Shown: in pieces, positions 51,675 through 62,138 of the stretch
How the letters are laid out: every line of letters begins with the position of its first letter
How positions within the stretch are numbered: position 1 is the first letter of the stretch
NCBI GenBank assembly: GCA_029204225.1
Contig: CM055092.1
Location: forward strand, 58,549,296 to 58,613,295
Length of the DNA stretch: 64,000 nucleotides
Origin: Diphasiastrum complanatum
Lineage: Eukaryota; Streptophyta; Lycopodiopsida; Lycopodiales; Lycopodiaceae
Direction: 5' to 3'
Notes under the pieces: generated by a model
Database searches by the model: none
The model's input: the letters and a program-made list of their open reading frames with translations, nothing else
What the model was told of the DNA's origin: nothing
Translations under genes and position numbers: made by a program

Positions 51675-52244
51675 CTTGCAAAATTATGCAAAAAACCAGC
51701 AACTAAAGCACTTGAAACAAAGCACAGATAAGCTTTTTTCACCCCAAACAAGCTACACAGAGGGACTACCCTGAATTCCTAAAAGAATTGGATAGAATAG
51801 ATCCTTTACAGCCAAATTCTAGCAACCCACAAACTCTTTTCCTTCAAAAACCAGCAAACAAGGCTTGGAAACTCACAATCTTCGAAAACAAGAAGAAAGC
51901 ACTGAATAGGAATCTGATAGCCTCTACCCCACCAGCACCTACCACTGGAAGACTATAGCAACAGTCAGATTTAAAAAATATTGAGAATTGAAAAAGTTAC
52001 AAACACTTTTGCAAATCTAAGGAAGGCTGATTATCACAAAAGCAAAGAGAAAAAACAGGCTAGACAACATGCTCAAAGGCTGTCCAAGGACCAACAATCC
52101 ACCATAGGGCTCCAATCTGTAAGCTTCAGGGCTCTCAATGCTCAGAAACACTCCTGTAGAAGGGCGCTAGCCCACCTAGCATCCAATAAACCCTAACAGA
52201 ATATGAAAGTGATGCCAAACCCCACACAATCCTGCAAAGGAATT
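51675..52244 (-). other. Leader of the gypsy element
   Basis: Non-coding sequence between gag and the primer-binding site. No domain seen. Confidence 0.5.
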
Positions 52245-52256
52245 GCTCTGATACCA
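52245..52256 (-). other. Primer-binding site of the gypsy element
   Basis: GCTCTGATACCA in the plus text is the exact complement of TGGTATCAGAGC. The LTR starts two bases to the right. Confidence 0.9.
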
Positions 52257-52258
52257 AA

Positions 52259-52392
52259 TATCACAAAGCTATCTGAATTCAACCCAAAGCGCACCAAACT
52301 AGGCACCAAATATCCACTTTGCTGATTTCTCTTCAAAGTACATATCAAGTTACAAGCATAAACACATAAGAGCACTGCTGCTAAGTCTCCTC
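52259..52392 (-). repeat. 5' LTR of the gypsy element, left piece
   Basis: TATCACAAAGCTATC to CTAAGTCTCCTC, matching 48003-48132 or so. It stops where the copia LTR TGTTGGGATTC begins; the remainder is at 55968-56441. Confidence 0.92.
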
Positions 52393-53358
52393 TGTTGGGA
52401 TTCTGAGGTGTGAGCGCGTCGCGACAGAGAGAAGCGAGCGGAGAATCCTCGGTGCATGCAACTACGTCTATCGGACTTAGGCCGACTTCGATAGATCGAA
52501 GTCTACCCTACTTGATCACAACTTTGAAGTCACTGAATCGATAAAATCGATTCCATAGCCATGCACGAATTAGATTGATTTCAGATTTAACTTTGCGGAG
52601 CGTCACAATCGACTCAGACTATCAATCACAAAAAGGCAATTTAATCTACAAATAATTTTATCTGCACGCAAGAATCAATCTGAACATGAATAAAAAATGT
52701 GCATTCAGCATGACACACACAACCTAGATTACTGGAACATTGATTATTCAGTCGTGGAGAAATACAGTCTGAATGCAGACAGAGTTGCGTTCTTTCTAAA
52801 GCAATACTTTGTAATAACAGAGAGAAAGAACAAAACAATTGCACTTTGGATATTCGATTGATCTGCTACAATGTCTAACAGAGCAACTAATGAGTTGCTG
52901 GATAAATACACATGGCTAACTAATTAAAAGAATACTTAGTCTGTACTTTACAATTAGGATTAGGGCACTACGTGTTGTTGGCAGTCGCCTTTGGACAATA
53001 TCTGATTCTGTTGGAGATTTTGTCCGATCGTGATGAAGGTACTGTTGAGCCGCCGAATGTTCGAGTGAGGGTGACATACGCCAAATTGGTGAAGTCGAAT
53101 TGTCGATGTCGGATGTCCGCTGAATAGTCGGTGTCGGATGAGTAGTCGATGTGTTCGGCCGAATAGTCGAAGGGTGGCGAATAGTCGGGGTTGGCTGAGT
53201 CGACAGAACATTGTCATCGATTCCTAAGTATTTCTGCAGACTGTTAGAAAACAAGTGTATTTCTGCAAAGTGTGCGACTGTACAGGTATTTACATACAAC
53301 TAATGAATGGATCTAGATTAGCAATGAGATAAGGGATGGAGAGGATAGAAATCCAACA
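52393..53358 (-). repeat. 3' LTR of the nested copia element
   Basis: 966 bp, TGTTGGGATTCTGAGG to GAAATCCAACA, followed by the polypurine tract (minus AAGGGGGGG). It pairs with 55359-55967, which has lost about 357 bp internally. Left flank TCCTC. Confidence 0.92.
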
Positions 53359-53366
53359 CCCCCCCC

Positions 53367-53935
53367 TTAATCTGGATCCTTGAATGCCTTGATTCGGAGA
53401 TTCAAGATAGCACAAAAATTCTTGTGTGCTTCCTGATTTAACCCTTTTGTAAATATATCAGCTGCCATGTACCTGGTTCTGCAAAATTTCAAACTTACCT
53501 CCTTGTTGAGTATTTTGCTCCTGATGTATTGGTACTTAATTTCGATGTGCTTGCTCCTAGAGTGAAATCTAGGATGGATCAATAATACAGTAGCACTCTG
53601 ATTGTCTCATTGAATAATTGTTGGAGCAGATTGTTTGAGACCAATATCAGACAACGAATTTCTCAACCAAATTGCCTCTTTGGTAGCTTGAGAGGCTGCA
53701 ATGTATTCTGATCCTGTAGATGACATTGCAATGGAGGTTTGTTTTCTACTGTTCCATGATATTGGACCATTATTGAACAGGAAGACAAGTCTAGAAGTCG
53801 ATCTTCTGGTGTCGATATTGCCTGCGCAATTTGCATCTATATATCCATGAAGTGTATGGATATCAGATGAATCGACATCACCATAGCAAAGAGGAAGCAA
53901 ACAATCACATGTCAATATTCTGTTGGTAGCAACAA
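53367..53935 (-). pseudogene. Copia RNase H of the nested element
   Basis: The minus strand has HTLHGYIDANCAGNIDTRRSTS (RNase H start, normally YVDADWAG), SSTGSEYIAASQATKEAIWL, HPRFHSRSKHIEIKYQYIR and the end ADIFTKGLNQEAHKNF. A shift near 53600 splits it. It breaks at about 53935 against non-copia sequence. Confidence 0.85.
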
Positions 53936-54375
53936 CATTTGGATTGATGCGAACATCAACCCTAAACCCTAAAATGCATGTGATTTGGACATGCCACCGA
54001 AAACTTTCTCTAGAAGCGATAAAAACCGAAACTAACAGCACAAGCATGTTTGAGGGCATGAAGAAACACAGTTTAGCCTAAAATTGCACCTCAATCAGAT
54101 GATTATAAGCTAGTTTGCAAAAAGAGTCAAAAACACATGGAAAAGAGGCATGCGATTCATATCTTTTGATACAAGCAAAAATGGGAAAAACTAACAGCAT
54201 GAGCATGTCTGTGGGGTTCAATACAGATGATTTGAAACCAAAAACCACTTAATGCCACCACCTCGTCGCTTCCACCGTCTTTATCATGCACGGATCGATG
54301 CTCCACGCTGCCCACAATCCACCATCACCTCCTCACCTTTGCTCTCTCTCACTCTCCAACTCTCACAATCCAAAA
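53936..54375 (-). other. Non-retroviral segment inside the nested copia
   Basis: About 440 bp sit where protease, integrase and RT should be. No copia motif is present on either strand. Two related strings, AAACTAACAGCACAAGCATG and AAACTAACAGCATGAGCATG, lie about 160 bp apart. The right edge is CT-rich. It may be a captured host fragment, or filler from recombination. Confidence 0.5.
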
Positions 54376-55202
54376 TTTTCTATGTGGGCCACGGGCTGCC
54401 TGCTCGCGGCCCAGATAAAAAAATCTGAAATTTTTTTGCGCGTTTTGGGACAGCGTTTCTGGTCCCGGAACGCGCGATCTGGATCAAAATCCTTCTGGAT
54501 CGCAATCCGCTGCAACTCAGCGTCGATTTGTCTGACAACTTTCTTCTTCTGTTGCTTCCTTGTGTTCTTCTTTGAGAATAATGCCTGCGAGTCGTTGATG
54601 GAGGACGAGGATGCTCCATTTTTCTTCTCTCCATTCCTTCTTCTCTCCTCCTGCAGCAGGATGATTATGACTCTGGACAATGTAATATCTGAGTGTGTGG
54701 AAATCAGCATCACCCAGTTTTCATATGAGGATGGCAGGCTGGACAATAAGGTCATTACAACGCCAGAGTCTTCGATCACTGAACCTATTGCCGCCATCTG
54801 CTCTAACAGAGTCTTGAATTGATTAATGTGATTCTGAACAGAATCACCTTCTGACATTCTGAGTGAGAAGAACTTTCTCCTCATATGCAGCTTTGAAGTG
54901 ACATCTCTCACTTCGTATAGTGTGTTCAATATATCCCAAGCTTCTTTCGAAGATTGGGCTTGTCTGATGTGGCCGATCTGTGTGTCGGAGATGTTAAGGG
55001 TGATCAAGGCGAAAGCCTTGCCATCCATGAGCCTCCAGTTGGAAATGGCTTGCTCATCGACACTGGGAAGTAGTTCGGTTCCAGCGACTATTTCCCAAAG
55101 CTCCTTGGCCATCAGTACTACTCTCATCTTGAATTTTCATAAGTGGTAATTCGAACCATCAAGTTTGTCTACCATTAGAGCAGATTGTGATTGCAAATCC
55201 AT
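54363..55202 (-). pseudogene. Copia gag of the nested element
   Basis: The start at 55202 reads MDLQSQSALMVDKLDGSNYHL, stop, KFKMRVVLMAKELWEIVAG. From 55127 the frame is open for 254 codons: DTQIGHIRQAQSSKEAWDIL, LHMRRKFFSLRMSEGDSVQN, VVMTLLSSLPSSYENWVMLI, SRVIIILLQEERR. The last 60 or so residues (QIDAELQRIAIQKDF onwards) are unlike gag, so the frame runs into the foreign segment. The stop replaces the conserved Trp of YHLWKFKM, as in the older copia at 24977. Confidence 0.85.
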
Positions 55203-55346
55203 TCGGAAGTTCAGGATGAGTGTATGCAGATAGTAGATTATATGACTGGAAACAATTATAGTAAGTGTCTACTCTTTTTCAGAACAATCGTTCTATTAAT
55301 GCAAGCTCTATATCCGCCTTAAAAGAGTTCAAGAGTAGAAACTACC

Positions 55347-55358
55347 GCTCTGATACCA
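55347..55358 (-). other. Primer-binding site of the nested copia
   Basis: GCTCTGATACCA in the plus text, exact Met-tRNA type site, directly left of the LTR at 55359. Confidence 0.92.
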
Positions 55359-55967
55359 TGTTGGGATTGTGAGGTTTGAGCGGAGAATCCTCGATGCATG
55401 CAACTACGTCTATCGGATTCAGGCCGACACAGCTTTGAAGTCACTGGATCAATACAATCGATTCCATAGCCATGCACGAATTAGATTGATTTTAGATTTA
55501 GCTTTGTGAAAGCGTATTTGGAGCGGGAATTAGAGCGTCACAATCGAATGAATAACAAAGAGAAAGAACAAAACAATTGCACTTTGAATATTCGATTGAT
55601 CTGCTACATGTTTACCGAAGCAACTAATGAGTTGCTGGATATATACTCATGGGCCATGGCTAACTAATTACTGTACTTTAAAATTAGGATTAAGGCACTA
55701 CGTGCTGGTGGCAGTCGCCTTCGGACAGTATCTGATTTTGTTGGAGATTCTGTCCGGTCGTGATGAAGGTACTGTTGAGCCGCCGAATGCTCGAGTCGAC
55801 TATTGGCTTAGTGACATACGCCTAGTTGGTGAATGAATAGTCGAGGTCGGCCGAATAGTTGAAGGGTGGCCGAGTAGTCAGTGTCGGCTGACAGGTGTTT
55901 ACATACAGCTAATGAATGGATCTAGATTAGCAATGAGATAAGGGATGGAGAGGATAGAAATCCAACA
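55359..55967 (-). repeat. 5' LTR of the nested copia element
   Basis: 609 bp, TGTTGGGATTGTGAGG to GAAATCCAACA. Right flank TTCTC against TCCTC on the left, a 5-bp target duplication with one transition. Confidence 0.92.
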
Positions 55968-56441
55968 TTCTCCCATCCACCTGTTGCATAGATTATGATG
56001 AGGAATGTCTCTCTCTAGGCTCACTTATACATAATCCTCAAGCACCCACTTAACCTTGACCCTTTCCTAGCGTCAACACATGGCGAGGTCCATGCACAAT
56101 CGACACTTGCCACTTGGCAGTACCCTGACACATTGGGAAGCTAGTAGTAGGACCGTCCCCGACCCGTGTCATTCATGCACTGTACCAAGTGTCCCAATGA
56201 GCATATGACACGTGTCATGCTGACCTGTCAACTCTCCTACTTTTTAGGAGGTCAACAACCTCTAAATTAAGACCCAGTACCCTATACCAAATATAAGCAG
56301 GACAACAATTTACCGAACAACCTACTATTTTACATTTTCATACAAAACACCACAAGTTGGTGTGAGCCATTTTAATATTTGCAATTTACAATTCACAAGT
56401 CCGATGTGTTCATACTGAGGCAGGAATATAAGTACATAACA
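55968..56441 (-). repeat. 5' LTR of the gypsy element, right piece
   Basis: After the TSD copy TTCTC the text continues CCATCCACCTGTTGCATAG, matching CCAGCCACCTACTGCATAG at 48133 onwards, and ends AGTACATAACA. AATGC follows at 56442-56446. Confidence 0.92.
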
Positions 56442-56446
56442 AATGC

Positions 56447-57560
56447 TAAGACAATAATGTGTCAATTCCTAAGTCACTCATGTCAAAAGCATTGAACAAA
56501 TCTGATTTGATCTTATGTATCAAAATTTCATTGCTTCCAGTAATCATTAAATCATTAACATATAGAACAATGAACACATAATCAGAATCATCTTAGCTAC
56601 GGGTGCGAGGGTGTCCTCAAAATCAATACTTTTTTGTTGCTCAAACTATCTCAAAACTAATCGTGCTTGTACTTGTTGAGTTGCCCATCCACTCCATACT
56701 TAGCTTTGTGAATCCATTTACAAGTCATAGCACCTTACCATCAAGCAGTCCCAAGTCTCGTTCTTCGTTATGGCCTCCATTTGCTTGCCATCCTTTGTGT
56801 TTCTTTGCCTTTTGAAATGACTTCGATTTTTGAGCCTTGAGCACCGAAACCCATCAAAGCTAGATTCATCTCTAACTTTTGAGTGGGTTTTTGATTCCGC
56901 ATTGATCTTCTGATTTCTCCATGTTCGCTAGATAAAAGATTCTCTCCCTTTTTTCCATCACCTATTATCTTCAAGTATCACTTGGGTAACTGCTTTGGAG
57001 TCTGAGCTTCGGTGTTGTCTTTTTTTCGATGAATCTTTTGCATCCAAATCAATTTCCTTCTTGATTTTCACTTTCACACTATCATCCAAGAATTCATGGA
57101 TCACACCACTTTGCTCATGTTTGCCCATCTCATCAAAAATTGCATCCCTGAAGATGATAAGTTTCTGTGCATCCTATCATAAAGCCTATACACTTTAACT
57201 TTCTCATCATAGCCAAGAAAAACACACTTGACTAATTTTGTGTCTCATCATGAATGTGCATATGCATTACAACTGATTATCCTCAAATGAGAAAAATTAG
57301 GTTTCTTTCCAGTAATAGCTCGATAAGGTGTCTTCCCTTCCATTGACTTCATAGAACACCTATTCAAGGTATGAGTTGTCATGCTACAAGCTTCTGATCA
57401 AACAATATTTGGTTACTCCTTGCACTTGAGCATTGCCCTAGCCATTTCAACAATTGAACTATTGTTCTGTACTGCAGCTCCATTTTGCTGTGGTGAGTAA
57501 GGAGCTACGAGATGGAGTGTCTTGTGACTTAGAAACACCTATGCTTCACACCTTTAATCT
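56447..57560 (-). pseudogene. Copia RT and integrase, right part of the split element (-)
   Basis: The minus strand from right to left has PYSPQQNGAAVQNNSSIVEMA (integrase; catalytic Glu is lost, AVQ instead of AER), KTPYRAITGKKPNFSHLRI, VKCVFLGYDEKVKVYRL, the acidic linker (SSEHGEIRRSMRNQKPTQ) and RT with VLYVNDLMITGSNE (YVDD changed to YVND). It ends at 56447 beside the gypsy TSD and resumes at 48002. Protease and gag are absent to the right. Confidence 0.82.
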
Positions 57561-57804
57561 TTTGGCTTTATCTTTTAGATTTCCCAATGGGTGCAACACC
57601 ATGACAACTTCTAAAATCACAGATATCTAAAAGGACGTGGGATGGCCCATTGGGAGTCAAGCCTAATGTCAAGGCAAAGCGCTTTATTCTGGCATCCAAC
57701 AACATTATCGAGCTACTTGGTCATTTCATACTGAAAATGAGAAATCTATAGTTTTTGATAAAATAGCTCAAGCATCAACTAGATATTGAAATTGGAACAT
57801 TCCT
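57561..57804. other. Unassigned between copia and hAT
   Basis: About 240 bp with no recognised domain or repeat end. Confidence 0.4.
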
Positions 57805-57880
57805 CAGATCTTAGAAGCCCGTTCCGACCAAAACGGGTCGGAACGTTCCGTACGTTCCGGAACGTACGGGGTCGGAACGA
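57805..57880 (+). repeat. Palindromic cluster, probable hAT left end
   Basis: From CAGATCTTAGAAGCC onwards: CGTTCCGACC (57820-57829) pairs with GGTCGGAACG (57836-57845). A perfect 20-bp palindrome centred on TTCCGGAA occupies 57849-57868, and a third GGTCGGAACG is at 57870-57879. Repeated motifs near the end are typical of hAT elements, and a hAT gene starts about 500 bp further on. The right end is outside the window, so the terminal repeat cannot be confirmed. Confidence 0.55.
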
Positions 57881-58395
57881 TTTAGTGTAAGTTTAAAAAA
57901 AAATGAAAAACAACCGTGCTGGCCCGTGCATTCTGCATTTCACAGATAGCGAGCAAGGTAGCGAGCAGGGAAAGTGCGCCTACATTCATGGATCATAGTT
58001 TCGTTGTTCAGATCCAATTTCGTAAGTTTTTTCCACATCTTTTTTTCTTAAGTTTTTTACTTTTATGGGCATAGAATGGGCTGTAGGCATCAGATTTGGA
58101 TACTTGTTTGTGCGTTTAGTTTCTTTCAGTATGTATACAAGTGTGTGAACCCGTTCGTTGTTTCTTTTCTCAAGTTCTTGTAGATTTTTGGGAATCCCAC
58201 TACGTAGGCTAGAGTTAGGATTTTTTTTAGACATTTTTTTAGGGTTTCAGAAAATCTGCTGGGTTTGGTGTTTGGTGTTTGTTGTTTGTTGTTTTGTGTT
58301 TTGTTTTTTGAGTTTAGTGGTCAAGTTGCTTGTGGTCGTTGAGATTTAGAGTTTGCAGTTTTTTTTGGGTATTTTTTTAGTTTCTGGTTTAGGGT
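57881..58395 (+). other. hAT 5' untranslated region or intron
   Basis: T-rich sequence with several TTTTTTTAG-like acceptors. No coding similarity before the BED finger. Confidence 0.4.
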
Positions 58396-60258
58396 TCATC
58401 ATGGCCGTCATATTGGGATGAGGTGCAGCTTTTACAGGTCGGGGATGGTAGGTATGGGGGGACTGGTGCTAAGCGCTGAAATGTCCATTTTGCCAGTCTG
58501 ATTACTCCAGCACACTCACCAAAGTGAGGGCTCACCTTGTCGGTTCATCAGAGGGGGCCACAATTGGCATACGAGGTTGCCCCATGGTTCCAGAGGCGGA
58601 GTGGCATCGTATGATTGAGACTTACTCATGGTCAGGCACTGCAGTTCCTTTAGCTCCCACACTTGTTGTTGCACCAGTTGTTAGTCGGGGCCCCTCCTCT
58701 AGCCATGAGCCAGCAGTCGCTCCCGCGAGCATTCTTAAGAGGATGAGGCAGGCAGGTGCTGCTGCATTTGCTTCCACTAGCCGACCATCCACATCTAGGA
58801 CACCTCCTATCACATCCACCACATCTCCCACCACATCGAAGCATCCTGAGAGACCTTCCACTTCTGCTACACTTGATAGACCTTGCACATCTTCTACAGC
58901 TGACAGGCCTAGCACATCAGGGCCACCTCCAGCCGTGCCATCATCTACTGGTAGTGTCCCACTTTCGTCAGACGCAGAGCCTATTGTCGATGACTGAGCA
59001 ACACCCCAGGCACCTCTCCACCTCGAGGTAGAACCACCTCACGCTCCACCCTACCTCAGAGCACCATTCGTCAGTCCTTTCGACGGGGCAATGATGAGGT
59101 AGCTGACAGGGCATTGGCAGACATGTTCTATGGCCTGAACCTACCATTTGCTATAGCGGACACCCACCTATTCAGAGATGTCGTTGCTGCTGTGACTGCA
59201 TGCACCCCTGCCTATAGGCCCGCGACCATTGAGGCCCTTCGTACCACACACCTTAGGGCAGCATACGACCGTGTTGATACACGGTTGCAACAACTTAGGT
59301 CAGGTTGGGAGGTTTTTGGTTGCTCCATCATGGAAGATGGATGGACTGATATGCGGAGTACGTCAGTCGTCAACATCTTGATTTCCAGTTGCATGGGCAC
59401 CATGTTCTGGAAGGCAGTTGACTCTTCTCATGGGGGTGCCGTCCAGGACGCTCGCTGGAGCCATACAACATATTGGCCCCGCTCATGTGGTGTAGGTTGT
59501 CACAGACAATGCATCCAACTGCTTTGAGATGGGGAGGATTTTGACAGCTACTTACCCCCACATTGTCTGGACACCTAGTGCAGCCCACTCCATTGACTTG
59601 ATGTTCAAGGAGATTTCACATCTAGATTGGGTCATTGCTATCACATCTAGAGCTATGACTGTAGTGAACTTTGTCAGACGGAAGCGTCGAGCCTTGGCCA
59701 TGTTTCACATGCACAGCAGATTGGACCTGCGGAAGCCTGCTTCCACCAGATTTGGATATCATGTATTGGTGCTTGAGTGCTTGCTCAAGTGTCGAGAGCC
59801 ACTAGGCAGGATGGCCACATCTATGGATTTCATTGCTTGGGACCAGAGCCAGGGACCTGATGGTGTGGCCTTCATTGCTACAGTTTTTGCCATGGACTTC
59901 TGACGTGATGTGGAGCAACTCGTCACTACGTTGAGACCCATGTATGTGGTTCTTCGGCTGGTGGATCGAGAGGGCAGACATTGCAGCAGAGACAGAGAGA
60001 GAGAGATGTTGCAGGTTAGACGGTTATTGATGGACAGAGTGGGTCATGATCAGGATACAGGTGCTGGCCATGGGATGGGTATGGGCATGGGTGCTGATGA
60101 GGAGGATGAGGATGATGATTTGGGTATTCCTGCTCCAGGATTGGAGACCATGGCTGAGGCAGAGCTTGATGCAGAGCTTGAGGCAGAGTTTGAGGCAGAG
60201 TATGAGGCAGACAGGCTATGGCCTAGAGGATGATCGATTATAGAGGATGATGGCAGGG
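58396..60258 (+). pseudogene. hAT transposase (BED finger, DUF659 type), interrupted
   Basis: Plus strand. The BED zinc finger KCPFCQSDYSSTLTKVRAHL...IRGCP (58465-58575) is preceded by DGRYGG in another frame (one base missing before KCPFC). A Ser/Thr/Pro-rich linker follows to about 58995. The core is ALADMFYGLNLPFAIADTHLF, then SIMEDGWTDMRSTSVVNILI and MGTMFWKAVDSS (59100-59430); after shifts, ASNCFEMGRILTATYPHIVW, AAHSIDLMFKEI and STRFGYHVLVLE (59500-59780). A TGA at 59901-59903 replaces a Trp (DFWRDVEQL). The C-terminal dimerisation domain is missing; an acidic tail (ADEEDEDDDLGIPAPG) ends at 60235. A gypsy element enters at 60264. Inactive. Confidence 0.8.
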
Positions 60259-60263
60259 ATGTA

Positions 60264-60621
60264 TGTAATAGATCCTAACACCACAGTAGGGCAAACACTA
60301 ACTGATCCACCCAACCTTGCCTACTCCCTGATATAGAGTAAGCCCCTCCTAGCCCAGTGTGAGGACTGGTAGCATGCTACTGCCAAGTGTCGGCCACGTG
60401 GCACTGACGTGGCCGACTGCACGTCGGGACCCAACTGGGGGCCCTATCCTGCTGACAGGGTCCCTAGGCTGTGTTAGGCCCGCCATGGCTATGGACCGTG
60501 CTGGGGCACACTACTCACACTGTCTTGCCCTGTTGGTCATGTACGGTGGACACGACCCTGACTGTGGTATCTGACCTATCTGTGTTCTCTAGGGTTCGGC
60601 ACTGGTTACAAGCTCGTAACA
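60264..60621 (-). repeat. 3' LTR of the young gypsy element
   Basis: 358 bp, TGTAATAGATCCTAACACC to AAGCTCGTAACA. Flanked by ATGTA (60259-60263). By eye 355 of 358 positions equal the right LTR; differences are C/T, G/C and A/G. Confidence 0.96.
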
Positions 60622-60640
60622 CTCCCTCCCCCTTAAGAAC
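60622..60640 (-). other. Polypurine tract of the young gypsy
   Basis: The minus strand reads TTAAGGGGGAGGGAG directly before the LTR start TGTTACGAGC. Confidence 0.85.
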
Positions 60641-62138
60641 CGTCTTGGTCCTCTAAGACAAAGTCTGGAAAAATCTTGCGAAGGACGCTGCCTCTTTCCC
60701 AAGTGGCATTCTCAACAGGCTGATCATTCCACTTAACCAGATATTCTCGGTATAGAGTATGACGAGTCTGCGTCTCTCTACTATCAAGAATCTCCTCTGG
60801 TTCATGTGGAGGTTGTTGAGGATCCAATGGGAGAACTAGAACACTGTCCCCTATCAGATTGTCTGATTTGGTTAAGGCTTTTCGTAACTGACTTACATGA
60901 AAGACTGGAAAAACCTTACTGCTGTGTGGGAGTTCTAGTTCATAGGTGACCTCGCCTAGTCTCCTACTGATGGTAAAGGGACCACAATACCTTGGAGACA
61001 ACTTAGCACACACTCCTGATTTGAGGGTTTTAGAGTCAACTGGGACTCTCAAGTAGACTTTCTCACCAGTGGAGAACTGCACATCCCGTCTGTGTGGATC
61101 TGCATAATGCCTGGACTGTCTAATGCTACGCTTAGCATGTTCTATCATCTGGTTTAGGTCCTCTAAAAAGTTTTTGGCTGCTTCAACTTTTTCTTGTTTA
61201 AACCCTACAGCTGTGGGTGAGCGTGGCTGAAAACCGTACATCAGCATAAATGGGCTGTATCCCGTAGTTGAATGTTTGGTACTGTTGTAAGCAAACTCTA
61301 ATATCGAGAGATACTCCTCCCAATTAGTCTGCTTCTTGCTGACGTATGCACGAAGCATATCCTCCAGCACTTGATTTACCCTTTCTGTTTGACCATCCGT
61401 CTGTGGATGGTCGGTGGTACTCATATTAAGCTTAGTATGGAGATGATGGAATACTGCCCTCCAAAAATTTCCAGTAAACTTACTGTCCCGGTCGCTGACT
61501 ATGCCGGAAGGTAGACCGTACAATTTAAATAGCCCGTCTACAAACAACCTCGCTAACTCTGGAGCTCTAACGGTTGTTTTGGTCGGAATGAAATGAGCCA
61601 TTTTGGTCAGACGGTCAACTGTGACCCATATAGCGTCATTACCCTTTTGGGTTTTAGGCAGGCCTACTATAAAATCCATGGAGATACTCTCCCATTTACC
61701 AGCTGGTATTTCTAAGGGATGCAACAACCCTCCTGCCTTTAAACGCTTTGCTTTATTTACTTGACATTTCTGGCAACTGGTTACATACTGGTGGACGTCC
61801 TTTTTCATACCGGGCCAGAAAAATTGCCTTCGAAGAAGTTCATAGGTCTTCTGTATATAGAGCAAGTACTCATCCTGAATGGAATACTGTTTCCATTTGA
61901 ATCCTTGAGTCAACTGACCCTCAACCACTGGGGTTTGCTTGGGTAATACAGGCTCAGAATCCTCAACGTCATCTGACGACGTATACTCGGACTCATCATC
62001 ATCCTCAACGGAAGCTGCCGTATTCTTGGATGAACTGGCACCAGCCCTGGGAACTGGTTCTGGAGTCTGTAACTGTCTGTTCTGGACTGAGTTCCAGATA
62101 ATAGAGAAGAATGCATCATGCTGGCATTTCCCTTTCAA
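60633..62138 (-). CDS. Gypsy integrase with chromodomain, open frame (defective finger)
   Basis: 501 codons without a stop. After an acidic N-terminal stretch: IQKTYELLRRQFFWPGMKKDV, CQKCQVNK (zinc Cys pair), MDFIVGLPKTQKG (first Asp), VSDRDSKFTG (second Asp), TDGQTERVNQ (Glu), the GVCAKLSPRYCGPF segment and a C-terminal chromodomain (YREYLVKWNDQPVENATWE). The His-containing half of the zinc finger, normally between YSIQDEYLLY and IQKTYELL, is deleted in frame, so strand transfer by this copy is doubtful. Reina/CRM-like chromovirus. The LTRs are almost identical, so the frame may be open only because the insertion is recent. Confidence 0.9.
   Translation of the reverse strand: MKGKCQHDAFFSIIWNSVQNRQLQTPEPVPRAGASSSKNTAASVEDDDESEYTSSDDVEDSEPVLPKQTPVVEGQLTQGFKWKQYSIQDEYLLYIQKTYELLRRQFFWPGMKKDVHQYVTSCQKCQVNKAKRLKAGGLLHPLEIPAGKWESISMDFIVGLPKTQKGNDAIWVTVDRLTKMAHFIPTKTTVRAPELARLFVDGLFKLYGLPSGIVSDRDSKFTGNFWRAVFHHLHTKLNMSTTDHPQTDGQTERVNQVLEDMLRAYVSKKQTNWEEYLSILEFAYNSTKHSTTGYSPFMLMYGFQPRSPTAVGFKQEKVEAAKNFLEDLNQMIEHAKRSIRQSRHYADPHRRDVQFSTGEKVYLRVPVDSKTLKSGVCAKLSPRYCGPFTISRRLGEVTYELELPHSSKVFPVFHVSQLRKALTKSDNLIGDSVLVLPLDPQQPPHEPEEILDSRETQTRHTLYREYLVKWNDQPVENATWERGSVLRKIFPDFVLEDQDGS

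Noticed and set aside
58622-58915. Minus-strand frame opposite the hAT linker
   Set aside because: Shadow of the Ser/Thr/Pro-rich linker of the hAT transposase.
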